A DNA stretch of 61,850 nt from an uncultured Francisellaceae bacterium (GCA_903907935.1 CAIVQA010000005.1:1-61850), one strand, 5' to 3'; shown: positions 1 through 8,630, counted from the first letter of the stretch. Program-made: numbers and translations. Notes: generated from the letters alone by a model not told the origin.

Positions 1-210
1 CAGGAACTTACTATCGGGGCTGAAGGTGACGCTATAGACGGAGTTGGTGTGGCCAGTTAGGGTTTGGTTATTAGTAGGGTCAGTTAAGCTCCAAAGGCGT
101 ACTGTATTGTCATTGCTACCTGAGGCCAGGAACTTACTATCTGGGCTGAAGGTGACGCTACAGACGGAGTTGGTGTGGCCAGTTAGGGTTTGGTTATTAG
201 TAGGGTCAGT
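1..210. repeat. 126-bp direct repeat encoding WD40 blades
   Basis: Bases 127-210 repeat bases 1-84 almost exactly (two mismatches seen: gggg/tggg and tata/taca). The 126-bp period equals 42 codons, one WD40 blade. Such low divergence between blades points to recent duplication or gene conversion. Confidence 0.75.
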
Positions 211-318
211 ATAATTAAATAGGTCATTAATAAGTGTTAGATCAGTTAAGACAAAGCAGAGTTTGCTGTCGCTGCAATATTGGTAAAATGTAAGAGGTAC
301 TAAAATTCTAAAAAAAAT
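1..318 (-). pseudogene. WD40-repeat protein, truncated N-terminal fragment
   Basis: This reading frame runs leftward off the window edge. It encodes WD40 beta-propeller repeats: GHTNSVCSVTFSPDSKFL, then an SGSNDNTVRLWSL blade end, then the next GHTNSV unit. WD40 propellers are protein-interaction scaffolds. The frame has no ATG: it is closed by a TAA at about 319-321, just where an ISAzo13-like transposase relic begins on the other strand. I infer the gene lost its 5' end to that element, so this part is probably a non-translated remnant, although the part beyond the window edge cannot be judged. Confidence 0.6.
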
Positions 319-320
319 TT

Positions 321-695
321 ATATCACTGCTGATTCTGGTGGAAGCAATGGTCGCAGATCTAAACTACAGAAAATGGATTTGTAGAAATTAGCTGATTAA
401 TTTTAAAAACAGATATAAATGTATTCCACTTTCCACCTGGTTCCAACATAAAATATTTAGTTATTTATAAACTGGTTATATAAAATGTTGGAGTAGATCA
501 ATAATCATATACAACGTTATAGTTAATTTGATTAGCAATACAAAAGCTGATTTAGAAATTATAACAGAAATGGACAATAATAAATACGAAACTGGTATGA
601 TCTTGAATTATAAAGATCAGAAGAAAAATTTTAAACCATCCATTTAAAAAAATTTAACTTCTATGGCGAATAAAATTACGTAATAAAATAGAGGG
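321..695 (+). pseudogene. ISAzo13-family transposase relic
   Basis: Translated pieces in shifting frames match the C-terminal half of ISAzo13 (Rhodopirellula-type) DDE transposases. They are ITADSGGSNGRRSKLQ near 330-380, the histidine-phenylalanine-proline-rich stretch near 430-460, NLISNTKADLEIITEMD near 525-585, and NFYGE-stop-NYV near 655-680, matching the family's FHGEWNY. Several stops and frameshifts separate the pieces, so the gene is dead. It abuts the truncated WD40 frame on the opposite strand. Confidence 0.6.
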
Positions 696-712
696 TAGTA
701 AAGTTGTATTAA

Positions 713-907
713 TTATTTGTGCAAGGATCTTAGTTTTCCTTTTTCCATTATATTTTTAAATTGTACAATTGCCTCAGGATCCTCTTTTGCTACCATTCTA
801 CGTACTATCTCAGCTATTACTTTACTCCCATATATTTCTTTGGCTTTTTTAAGGTTAGCTAACATTTCTTTTTCGGTGAGTGTTTTAGGTCGTCTAAACA
901 TAAACAT
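713..907 (-). CDS. Small protein of unknown function
   Basis: This is a 64-residue reading frame rich in lysine and glutamate, predicted mostly helical (MFMFRRPKTLTEKEMLANL at the start). No family was recognised. No clear ribosome binding site precedes the start, and a second ATG lies two codons in. It stands alone between an IS relic and a WD40 relic. It might itself be the tail of a lost gene. Confidence 0.35.
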   Translation of the reverse strand: MFMFRRPKTLTEKEMLANLKKAKEIYGSKVIAEIVRRMVAKEDPEAIVQFKNIMEKGKLRSLHK

Positions 908-1027
908 TAATTTTTAAAAAATTTAATATAGGTATTATAGTACTTATTTTACAAATAGCAGGTCAAAATAACGTTTATTCATAAATTCAAAAGATAATTG
1001 GAGCTTAGCGAACCTTAATAATAATCA

Positions 1028-1215
1028 AACACTGCCACATTAACTCCGTCCTTAGGCATCACCTTCAGTCCCAATAACCAATGGTTAGCAGTAGAAACAT
1101 AGATAAATTAATTATCATTTAGGCAGCAGATAGAGATATTAGAGTTTGGCATAAAATATTCAGATAATAAACTAACTTCGACATCTATTTCCTAACATTA
1201 TCACCAAATAAACAC
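1028..1215 (+). pseudogene. WD40-repeat relic
   Basis: A decayed WD40 blade can be read only by changing frame. HINSVL lies near 1035-1055, GITFSPNNQWLAVET near 1050-1097, and AADRDIRVWHK near 1120-1155, with stops between them. It is on the opposite strand from the WD40 fragment at the left edge and is more diverged, so it is a separate, older remnant. The rest of 908-1296 shows no gene. Confidence 0.45.
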
Positions 1216-1296
1216 CATCTTTACTTCAGGGATCTCAAAACTCTAATTAACTGAAACCCCATCAAAATAAAGCCTACCAAATGTCATAATATATTT

Positions 1297-1569
1297 TTAA
1301 GTGCTTTTATCTAAAATTCTAATGTTAGTTGCGGATTTTCTGTTTTTCAAATCTATTCTGACCTCATATTCTATAATTGCTCCACCTAAATTCTCATTGG
1401 TTATATTGTCAATGTTAGCTTTTTGAAGCTCGGTAACATGTAGAAACAAATCAAGTCCGCCCTCTTTAGGTCTTATAAAGCCATATCCCTTATTTGGATC
1501 GAACCATTTTATTTTTCCAGTTTTAATATCAGGTTTAGTATTAGTATTAATTTTAGTATCAAGATTCAT
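1297..1569 (-). CDS. Cold-shock-domain protein (CspA-like)
   Basis: This 90-residue protein carries a single cold-shock domain from about residue 17. The RNP1-type motif reads GKIKWFDPNKGYGFIRP and RNP2 is LFLHVTEL, with an IEYEV strand and a final NIRIL strand. Cold-shock domains bind single-stranded RNA or DNA and often act as RNA chaperones. A 16-residue Asn/Thr/Lys-rich leader precedes the domain, which is unusual for the family's usual ~70 residues. A second, similar gene lies just upstream on the same strand, so the pair may be co-transcribed. Confidence 0.85.
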   Translation of the reverse strand: MNLDTKINTNTKPDIKTGKIKWFDPNKGYGFIRPKEGGLDLFLHVTELQKANIDNITNENLGGAIIEYEVRIDLKNRKSATNIRILDKST

Positions 1570-1637
1570 AAACTGTTGCCACCATTTAATATAAAGTTAA
1601 TATTATGCTATGTTAACAAAATTATCTATTAATGATT

Positions 1638-1877
1638 TTATTTATCTATAATTTTAATATTAACTGCTAATTTTCTTCCTTTAGTGTCAGTGGTTATTTC
1701 ATACTGTAAACATATACCTTCTAGTTGTTCTTTACTTAAAGCTTTAACATTTAGAACATCAACAGGTATTTTTTTTAACTCGGAAACATGTAAGAAAATA
1801 TCGCCGCCACCATATTTAGGTTTGATGAAACCATATCCTTTGTCAGGAATAAACCATTTAATAGTACCTATATTCAT
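1638..1877 (-). CDS. Cold-shock-domain protein (CspA-like)
   Basis: This 79-residue single cold-shock domain begins almost at the first residue: GTIKWFIPDKGYGFIKP, then IFLHVSELKK, then LQYEITTDTKGRKLAVNIKI. It should bind single-stranded nucleic acid. Compared with its neighbour (1297-1569) it lacks the N-terminal leader and has a longer loop after the HVSEL motif. The two are paralogues separated by 68 bp on the same strand and look like a tandem duplication that has diverged. Confidence 0.85.
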   Translation of the reverse strand: MNIGTIKWFIPDKGYGFIKPKYGGGDIFLHVSELKKIPVDVLNVKALSKEQLEGICLQYEITTDTKGRKLAVNIKIIDK

Positions 1878-2291
1878 TGGATTAATTATAGAATAGCTAA
1901 TACTTTTAGTTCAATAGTCTCGCGTTTATTAAAGTCAGAGGTTTATGTAATTGGGAGGGACAGAGTAAGAGCCCTAGAAGAATCACAGGAAACTAATATT
2001 ACAAAACTCAATCTAGACAAAAAATAATTAGCCATACATCACCAGTTTTTTGTTGCAAAGTCGCAATGTAGCCTCATTACAAAGAAATCTAGATATTGTG
2101 TTTGCTGATAGTTCAATAAAATAAAAACTGCTTATTTTACAGTTTAAAACTCATTGTTAGCTGCCAATGTTGGTATATTAGGGGAGTAATATGCCATCCA
2201 AAATCCATGTAAGTATAGCCTTTCTAAAGGAGATTGCTGTCATTTGAGTATTTTCTAATCCAAAATGGGTCTGAAATCACCTTCAATTCTA
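1878..2291. other. Intergenic region, possible coding relic
   Basis: No intact gene was found. On the plus strand near 1911-2026 an open stretch without an ATG reads IVSRLLKSEVYVIGRDRV and continues to a stop. It looks like a fragment of an unidentified gene. The remainder has no feature I can support. Confidence 0.3.
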
Positions 2292-2633
2292 TTAAACTAA
2301 TTGATTATTTTTATTATCATTAGTTTGTTGTTGTTTGGTTAATTGCATAGTTTGCATAATCCAAGTCTTTAAATCTAGGCAACCATTATCTGTTAACTTT
2401 GTTTGTACTTCTTTAAATTCTAATGGAGTAAATGATACTCTTTTAACGAGTACTTTTTTTCTGGCAGATTTTATCTTAGTGTTTTTTATTTTTGCATTAG
2501 AGGTTCTTACATCAGAAGTTTTTCTTTTAATTGTAGGTTTAACTGCTATTTTTACTTTAGCCCTAGATTTAGTCCTTACATTACGTGTAGGTTTAACTTT
2601 AATTGTAGGATTCTTTGTAACTTTTTTTGCCAT
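2292..2633 (-). CDS. Lysine-rich-tailed DNA-binding-like protein
   Basis: This 113-residue protein has two parts. Residues 1-66 are a very basic, Lys/Thr/Val-rich tail of repeated K-x-T/S-x-K units (starts MAKKVTKNPTIKVKPT), resembling histone-H1-like bacterial tails. Residues 67-113 are a short domain with one predicted helix and a Gln/Asn-rich end. The start of the tail closely resembles that of the 41345-41566 protein (VTKKPTAKMVKSKPT). Binding to DNA is inferred from composition only. The gene stands alone between cold-shock genes and IS66 debris. Confidence 0.5.
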   Translation of the reverse strand: MAKKVTKNPTIKVKPTRNVRTKSRAKVKIAVKPTIKRKTSDVRTSNAKIKNTKIKSARKKVLVKRVSFTPLEFKEVQTKLTDNGCLDLKTWIMQTMQLTKQQQTNDNKNNQLV

Positions 2634-2816
2634 TGTTTTTTCCTTTATAGTATAAAAAAATAATATTTATTTAAGAACAACGCTTAGATTAAGTATATAT
2701 AGCATCTATGCAAAAAATAATCTAATGTTCTTTATAAGGCTGAAAAATAAGGGGCTATACCATAATTTTAATAAGACAAGGCGTAACCCCCACATATTAG
2801 CTATTATCTACCTACA

Positions 2817-3105
2817 TGCCAGGAGCTAAATTAGATAATAATTGGTCTGAACAGGAATTACGAATAATAACCATGCTTAGGAATAATTCATTATTTTTTA
2901 AAACCCTCAGTATTACTGAAGTTTCTAGTTGTTTGCTTAGCTTGATAGAGGCCCGTCGAGTAAATAATATAAATACTTTGGATATTTAAATTGGATCCAA
3001 GATAATTGGCAATCAGTACAAAAAAATCCAGATCAGTATTTGCCGTGGCATTTTAAAAATCCACAGCAAGAGACTACGGTTAATATAGAAGAGTATTTAT
3101 TACGA
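2817..3105 (+). pseudogene. IS66-family transposase C-terminal relic
   Basis: The stretch from about 2823 reads KLDNNWSEQELRII, then MLRNNSLFFKT, then SLIEARRVNNINTL, matching the C-terminal part of IS66 transposases (consensus IDNN-x-AER then RKN-x-LF and a LIETA-x-x-N-x-x-P segment). It ends at a TAA near 2987. The frame resumes one base over as WIQDNWQSVQKNPDQYLPW up to about 3060. The frameshift and absent N-terminus make this a dead fragment. Confidence 0.6.
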
Positions 3106-3121
3106 TCTTTATCAGTATTTA

Positions 3122-3286
3122 TTAGTGATTGGCATACTTTTTCTTACAACGATAAAAAGTTGCATTGCTTAAATCGTGTAGTTTACAAAATTCAGATTGT
3201 AACAAATTACTTGTTTGAAACTCTTTAACATACCATTGCTTATGTTTATTTTGTTCTGTAGTAGCATTAGGAACTTTCTGTAACAT
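3122..3286 (-). CDS. IS66 TnpA-like accessory protein, short
   Basis: A 54-residue frame ends with SEFCKLHDLSNATFYRCKKK, closely resembling the helix-turn-helix of IS66 TnpA accessory proteins (consensus FCR-x-HG-x-S-x-ATFYRW). The upstream half, VPNATTEQNKHKQWYVKEF, fits the family's N-terminus. It lies tail to tail with the IS66 transposase relic, opposite to a normal IS66, so the element is rearranged. It is short compared with intact TnpA (~90 residues or more) and is probably a non-functional remnant. Confidence 0.45.
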   Translation of the reverse strand: MLQKVPNATTEQNKHKQWYVKEFQTSNLLQSEFCKLHDLSNATFYRCKKKYANH

Positions 3287-3502
3287 ATATAGAACTCCTT
3301 TACTAGTGATTATTTAAATACTGTATTAGAAGTTTTTTTATAAATTACGCAGTTTTGCAGATGGGATACGAAGAAAATGAAAATAAAGTTAAAGCTAGAA
3401 ACTGTTTAAGATTTTAAATGCTGCTTAAAAAAATGATACTGGTTTTAATAATTTTTTAAAAATAAAAAAGATTATTTTCAAAAAGTACTGTTACGTAATA
3501 AG

Positions 3503-3531
3503 TTGTGTTAATAAAAAAATCTTGTTATTAT
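3503..3531 (+). promoter_or_regulatory. Candidate sigma-70 promoter
   Basis: TTGTGT at 3503-3508 and TATTAT at 3526-3531 are separated by 17 bp. They lie about 90 bp before the gene starting at 3622 in an otherwise featureless AT-rich stretch (3287-3612). Such matches are common in AT-rich DNA. Confidence 0.3.
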
Positions 3532-3621
3532 CTTATTAACATCCCATATTAATAAAAAGTTTGTCATTTAACACGTATAAATAGTTTAAGTATTAATCAT
3601 GCTCATAGAAAGGTGAAGAAT

Positions 3622-4179
3622 ATGAAAAGACAAGAAATTAAAGCAAATAAAAAAGGAGGAGTAACTTTTTCTCAAGATGCATTGAGTTATGAAAAACAAA
3701 TTATTACCTATAAAGCAAAAAAAAAACGACCAAATTTTTCTACAATGAAGGATCACATTTTGTCCTATTTAAACGAAGAAAAGTATGAAGAAATAAATTC
3801 ATATCTTAAGACGTATACGCCTCAAGAAGTTAATGAATTTTACTATGCAAAAGGAAAGATCCTCTTAAGTTGGGCTATTAATTATTGTGCACATTTTGGG
3901 CCTATGGAATTTCTAATCAAGAATATGCCAAGAGATCTAATAGAAGAAATATTAACTCAAAACGATTTTTCTATGTTGGTTTGTTTTTTAGGGGGCGAAA
4001 GCTATTTAGATCAAGAAGGTAGTGGTTATAATGCAGAAGAGATTATCAAAAAGATAAAATTATTATTGGATTTTAATAATAGCAAAATAACTGATGCTAT
4101 TGAATATAATATAAATAGTAAGGATTTTATAACCAGTAATGTAAAACAAGCCTTTAAGCTAGCAAAACTACGTATATAG
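3622..4179 (+). CDS. Hypothetical protein upstream of deaminase-OTU gene
   Basis: This 185-residue protein starts with a Lys-rich segment and continues as predicted alpha helices (FSTMKDHILSYLNEEKYEEI, then LSWAINYCAHFGPMEFLI). The helical pattern recalls an ankyrin-like or alpha-solenoid fold, but I did not recognise a family. The ATG at 3622 is chosen over the GTG at 3613 because AAAGG at 3609-3613 is at proper distance from the ATG. It ends 27 bp before the deaminase-OTU gene on the same strand, so the two are probably co-transcribed. It might be that protein's chaperone or immunity partner (inference from position only). Confidence 0.65.
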   Translation: MKRQEIKANKKGGVTFSQDALSYEKQIITYKAKKKRPNFSTMKDHILSYLNEEKYEEINSYLKTYTPQEVNEFYYAKGKILLSWAINYCAHFGPMEFLIKNMPRDLIEEILTQNDFSMLVCFLGGESYLDQEGSGYNAEEIIKKIKLLLDFNNSKITDAIEYNINSKDFITSNVKQAFKLAKLRI

Positions 4180-4206
4180 TGATATTAATTTAGTTATAAA
4201 AAATAT

Positions 4207-6768
4207 ATGTTTAGTATTAAGAAAAAAATAAAATCAAAAGTTCAGGAACGTCGAATAAACGAGTTAGCTTGGTTGCTTGAATGTTCAAGTATGTGTACTG
4301 CCACATCTGTTATTAATGGTAAATTTTATATTTCTGCGAATGAATTTTTCAATGGTACTGAACCTAGAAATAACAACAAACAGTTACATAATGTTTGTAG
4401 CATCATGGAATATTTTAAGGAAATTGCAAATGGTTCTATTGGTTGGCGAGAAGTAAAAACCAAGCGCGACAGTTTAATGAGAACTATTTGTAAAAATCAA
4501 ATCAGCACTGCAAGCTTAGGAAGAACAGTAATACCTGATGAGATAATTACAGCAATAGTTTGCACTGATGTTCTGGCAAGAGCAAAATTACCAAGCCAAT
4601 TAGCTCCAGGATTAAAAACATATATTAAAAAAAACAAGGGGTTTGCTTATCAAGCTCTTGGTTATGGACTTGACATTTATAAAAGATTCTTAAAAATAGA
4701 ACAATCTATCAGAAAAGCTCTCAAAGGAGATTTTACCGAGTTTAGTGAAGAACAATTAACAGCATTTAAAAGTTTTAGTTATAACGACTCTGATAAATCA
4801 ACAGGCAATATAGTATTTCTTGAAAATGATAATGGTAAAGATGTACATGCCGAGGCTCAAATTTTAAATCAAATAATAGATCTAATCGTGAGTGAGGCAG
4901 AATTATCCAAGGAGATCTATATTGGCATTTCAAAACGTTGTTGTATGAATTGTCATTGTCTACTAGATACTGCTAATGAGATATTGAAAGAGTATGGTTA
5001 TTTAATCAAGTTTTCAGGAGCTCATGATACGAAATTTGAAGATAACTGGGGTAGGCCCCCAATTTTGAAACAAGCTGAATTAGAAAGGATTGGTAGAACC
5101 AGAAGTGGAACTGAAGCAAACAAAGCAAAAGAATTGTCATTAAATGGTAAAATTCGAGAAAAATATTTAAAAAAAATTGCCACAATTAAATTTAAAACAA
5201 ATCAACCGGTTCAACGATATTCTATAAGACATTCACCGTCTAGTAGTGAAGTTTCTTCTTTGATAGATGTTGAAATATATAAGCAAGAGCTAATAGATGA
5301 CTTGGGGGTACTTAAAAAACGAGGAGCTGGATCAACTGAACAAGCACAATTATTAAGGTTAGGAATAGTGCTATGTAGTTTAGATAGATTTACAGAATTA
5401 TTTGAAATGATGCCAGGAAAAGTAACAAGAAAGGGGGCAATTATAGGTAATATATTGACCGACTTTAATTTAAAGTATAGCCCTAATATTAATATGGAAC
5501 AGCTGAACAAATTTTTATGTAACTCAAATTTTGCTGGAGTAAAAATATATGATTATTTTAAAGATCTTTCAGTAAGCAAGAAAATCAAAGAACCATGTTT
5601 AGAATCAACAGAAAACCTACAAAGTATTTTAAATTTGCTTTCAGAAAATAGAGAACAATATAGACAAATTATACAAAAACAACAAGAATTGCTTTCCGAC
5701 TTTTCGGATAAGCTATCTGATTATGAAATTTTTACCCAATACGAAAATTCTACGGAACCTAAGACAGTTGAACTTTATAAAGTAACGCAATCTCTCGTTT
5801 CTCTAAATGAAAATCTCATATCATTACAAAATAAATTATTTACATTAAATGTAGAAGTACAAAAAGAAATTTTTGTTTCTGCCAAACAAAAACACATAGT
5901 GCATCTTGGACAAAAAATACATGGTAAAGTAGAAAAAATTATTGGTGATGGTTGGTGTGCCTTGAGAGCTACTGGGTTTGATAAACCAAAGGAGATTGTG
6001 GAAGATTTAAAATTATATCATGCAGATAGTGATCCTAAAAACATTAAACATTATATTATTAATTGTTTAAGCAGATCTATTTACAATAATTATCATGCAG
6101 CATTTGGGTTAAAAGATCAGCAAATTGCTTTAGAAGGGAAAGATTGTTCAGGAAATAATATTGCTGAGAAAATGCGGGAACTGTATCTGGCTTTACAGAG
6201 TAAAGAAGGCATAAAGTTAAATGAAGATTCAAAAGAATTTAGAGAATTTTTTGCGTATATTGGAACTAAAGAGGTGCAACAAGCCTATTTAGATTATATT
6301 ATTCGAAATAGTTATGCTGATTATAATGTTATTTTAGCGTGCTTAGCTCTCGAAGGAAAAAATAGAAAAGTTGGTTTGCTAATAGATTATGCTAATCAGG
6401 ATGGAAGATTAGCAGATTTATCTGATGAAGAAATTAACCTTGAAGATGCTAATTGTACTTGCGTGATTTATCAACCTAATCTAAATCCATTACTTGCTCA
6501 TTATGATCGGTTTATTTTGAATCCACTATTACTTGCGGAAAATATTGATGAAGTTGGTAAAAAAAATTCCGATTCATTATCAAAAGCATCTTTTTTAACT
6601 CCAGCATTTCAACTTAAAAAAGATTCTATAAAAAGGCCTTTTGATAATAATGATCCAAGCATACCAATATCGAAATTAAAGAGAAAGAAGAAAGAGAGCT
6701 ATTATAGTTATAAAGGGCACGGAAACGATTCCGCAAAACGTTGGATAATGAAGCCTCAAGTTGAGTAA
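4207..6768 (+). CDS. OTT_1508-like deaminase / OTU-like protease fusion
   Basis: This 853-residue protein carries two predicted enzyme domains. At about residues 210-270 it has a zinc-dependent deaminase signature: VHAEAQIL (His-Ala-Glu) followed by CCMNCHC (Cys-x-x-Cys), with the GAHDTKFEDNW segment after it. This matches the OTT_1508-like family of the deaminase superfamily, known from Orientia and toxin-like proteins. At about residues 575-770 an OTU-like cysteine protease is suggested by IIGDGWCALRA (Asp-Gly-x-Cys) and a distal LLAHYDRFIL (catalytic His). A coiled region (475-560) joins them. The C-terminus has a basic cluster, SKLKRKKK. It may be a host-directed effector that deaminates nucleic acid and removes ubiquitin. 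No secretion signal was seen. Confidence 0.7.
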   Translation: MFSIKKKIKSKVQERRINELAWLLECSSMCTATSVINGKFYISANEFFNGTEPRNNNKQLHNVCSIMEYFKEIANGSIGWREVKTKRDSLMRTICKNQISTASLGRTVIPDEIITAIVCTDVLARAKLPSQLAPGLKTYIKKNKGFAYQALGYGLDIYKRFLKIEQSIRKALKGDFTEFSEEQLTAFKSFSYNDSDKSTGNIVFLENDNGKDVHAEAQILNQIIDLIVSEAELSKEIYIGISKRCCMNCHCLLDTANEILKEYGYLIKFSGAHDTKFEDNWGRPPILKQAELERIGRTRSGTEANKAKELSLNGKIREKYLKKIATIKFKTNQPVQRYSIRHSPSSSEVSSLIDVEIYKQELIDDLGVLKKRGAGSTEQAQLLRLGIVLCSLDRFTELFEMMPGKVTRKGAIIGNILTDFNLKYSPNINMEQLNKFLCNSNFAGVKIYDYFKDLSVSKKIKEPCLESTENLQSILNLLSENREQYRQIIQKQQELLSDFSDKLSDYEIFTQYENSTEPKTVELYKVTQSLVSLNENLISLQNKLFTLNVEVQKEIFVSAKQKHIVHLGQKIHGKVEKIIGDGWCALRATGFDKPKEIVEDLKLYHADSDPKNIKHYIINCLSRSIYNNYHAAFGLKDQQIALEGKDCSGNNIAEKMRELYLALQSKEGIKLNEDSKEFREFFAYIGTKEVQQAYLDYIIRNSYADYNVILACLALEGKNRKVGLLIDYANQDGRLADLSDEEINLEDANCTCVIYQPNLNPLLAHYDRFILNPLLLAENIDEVGKKNSDSLSKASFLTPAFQLKKDSIKRPFDNNDPSIPISKLKRKKKESYYSYKGHGNDSAKRWIMKPQVE

Positions 6769-6796
6769 TATTTTAAATTAGGGGTTCTAGGTATTC

Positions 6797-6917
6797 AATG
6801 GTATTCGGTTAAGCCATTACTGCGCTTATCTTACCTATGATTTGATATCTTTTAAGGGCTTTAATAATAATACAACTACTAACGTAGCATAAATTATTGT
6901 TTAACCGAATGCCATTG
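6797..6917. repeat. Inverted-repeat element (MITE-like)
   Basis: AATGGTATTCGGTTAA at 6798-6813 is matched in inverted orientation by TTAACCGAATGCCATT at about 6901-6916 (one mismatch). About 87 bp lie between the arms. The size and structure suggest a small non-autonomous mobile element or a transcript hairpin after the deaminase-OTU gene. The rest of 6769-7566 contains no gene that I can support. Confidence 0.5.
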
Positions 6918-7330
6918 CTAGGCATTTGCCGCAAAAAAGTCGATTTGGATTTTATTTGTTGTTAGTTTTTAGCAACTCTTCATCAAAATATCAGTAAGTT
7001 TCCGGTGAACTAGCTTGGTTATTAAATTTTTAAAATGCTAAAGTATTGGTAGGCTAATGTAAGATCTAGAAAAAACAATAATGTAAATCGTTGATGCTTA
7101 GTGTTACGTTTTATCACTAATATTAAATAGGAAGTTATAAAATAACTAACAGGATTAAAATGCAATAATAATGTTTTGTTGAATAAACCTATTAAACCAC
7201 ATCTTAATAATATTTAGTGAGTGGTCAAAAATTCTATCTTGACCATCAATAAATTTTTGTATTAAAAAAAATTATTGCTTGTACGAGTGTATGCATCATA
7301 GTAATGTATACATCCAATTATTAATAAATT

Positions 7331-7412
7331 TTGGACTTGCTATGGACTTGGTTTAGTATTATATTTTTGTAAAAACTTTACAAATGTATAAAAAAGCCTT
7401 GTTTTTATATCG
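7331..7412 (-). repeat. Paired TGGACTT repeat with flank, orphan copy
   Basis: TGGACTT occurs at 7332-7338 and 7343-7349 (11-bp spacing), followed after about 50 bp by AAAAAAGCCTTGTTTTTAT. The same arrangement recurs beside tRNA-Glu (8631-8707) and, inverted, after tRNA-Met (10650-10727). This copy has no tRNA gene next to it. It may be a recombination scar or attachment site. Confidence 0.4.
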
Positions 7413-7566
7413 TTTAGTTAAGATTAATGTTGTGGGAAGTCTTAACTTTGTAAGACATATGTACTACGTATCAATGTAACTAAGTATAATTCTAAAAATA
7501 CTACAACTGTAGCAAAAACTTATAAAATTAGTAAATCGTATGTTGTTCGTATGAATTATTATTTTT

Positions 7567-8436
7567 TTAACTTTTTAGTTTATTTATATCATCTGTAGTT
7601 AAATTTGTTAGTCTTAAAATTAAATCTATTTCCATATTTTCGGTTAACATTTTTTTAGCTATGTTTTTTGCATTTTCTAACTCGCCTTTAGCCTTACCCC
7701 TAGCTTCAGCGGCATTAAGAGTATCTCTATGGGTTAAAACTTCCTTCATATATTTATAATAAGCATCTTTTTCTATATCGTTCATTTTAAGGATACTAAG
7801 ACGTTCTTTAACTTTTTTCATATATGGCGATTTAAAATCTTCTTTGATATCTGAATTTTTCATTACATATAACCATTCGTCAATTTCTTGTCGAATTACA
7901 TTATCAAACAGCGGAACTGCTATTAAAAAATATTCTGGTAATATGTTTAAATCAAAAATTTTTCCACCAAGATCAGCTATATGCAAATCTATATGCTCAC
8001 GGGTTTCTATTGTTTTAAATATAGTTTTGCCATGGGATAATGGGGTTTTAATGTTGTCAGGAATAAAGTAAAGCAAGCTAATATGAAAGACTTTTTTAAT
8101 AGTGGTATAATCTTCGCCACTATCAATATTGTCTACTATTAAACAACAACTATTAAAACAAGCTTTATGCATAAAGCTTGAGGTAAAAGCTCGTTCCACT
8201 TCAACAATATATTTTTGACCATTAGTATCTTCTACTATTAAGTCAGCAATGTTTTTTTTAAGACCTACCGTTTCTTTGTTACTTTCTGCATCTAATAATG
8301 CAGTAATTTTTATTGGACTATAACCTTCTGCTTTAAGTCATGAACTAATGAATCCCTCAACTATGTCGTAATCACCTTTGTTTTTTAAAAGGTATTTAAT
8401 AGCATAATCAAAACTAATCAACGGTTTATCGCTCAT
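7567..8436 (-). pseudogene. Rpn/PD-(D/E)XK nuclease-family gene, in-frame stop
   Basis: Reading leftward from ATG at 8436 the protein begins MSDKPLISFDYAIKYLLKNK, typical of Rpn-family recombination-promoting nucleases (PD-(D/E)XK transposase-like). It is interrupted by TGA at 8338-8340 after about 32 codons. It then continues in frame through ALLDAESNKE, the nuclease core ADLIVEDTNGQKYIVEVERA and a C-terminal helical region ending at 7567. An internal ATG (8199) leaves 210 residues without the core motif. I infer a pseudogene made by one point mutation. The family promotes horizontal-transfer-linked recombination in other bacteria. Confidence 0.65.
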
Positions 8437-8630
8437 AGTTTATTATAACATGATTATCTTGTTAAGTTTAAAAAAAATCGATAAATTTACAATTTTTTTA
8501 ATGTTTTTGCTAAAAATATACAGTTGTCTAAATTAGTTGATAATTGTTAATTACATTCATAAAGCTATGAGCATGCGATTTGACAACAATACCTGTATTT
8601 TAAAAAATTGCTAGACAATAAGCTTTATTT

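Noticed and set aside
1..210. Tandem repeat as a CRISPR or satellite
   Set aside because: The 126-bp unit codes for WD40 blades in one frame.
717..917. Plus-strand frame opposite the small minus-strand gene
   Set aside because: It is an exact antisense shadow with hydrophobic, unstructured content. The minus frame has the more protein-like composition.
3040..3228. Plus-strand 62-codon frame
   Set aside because: Its first part continues the IS66 transposase relic and the rest is the antisense of the TnpA-like gene at 3122-3286.
8338..8340. TGA read as tryptophan (recoding)
   Set aside because: TGA serves as the stop of several intact genes here (for example traG at 30448-30450), so a nonsense mutation is the simpler explanation.
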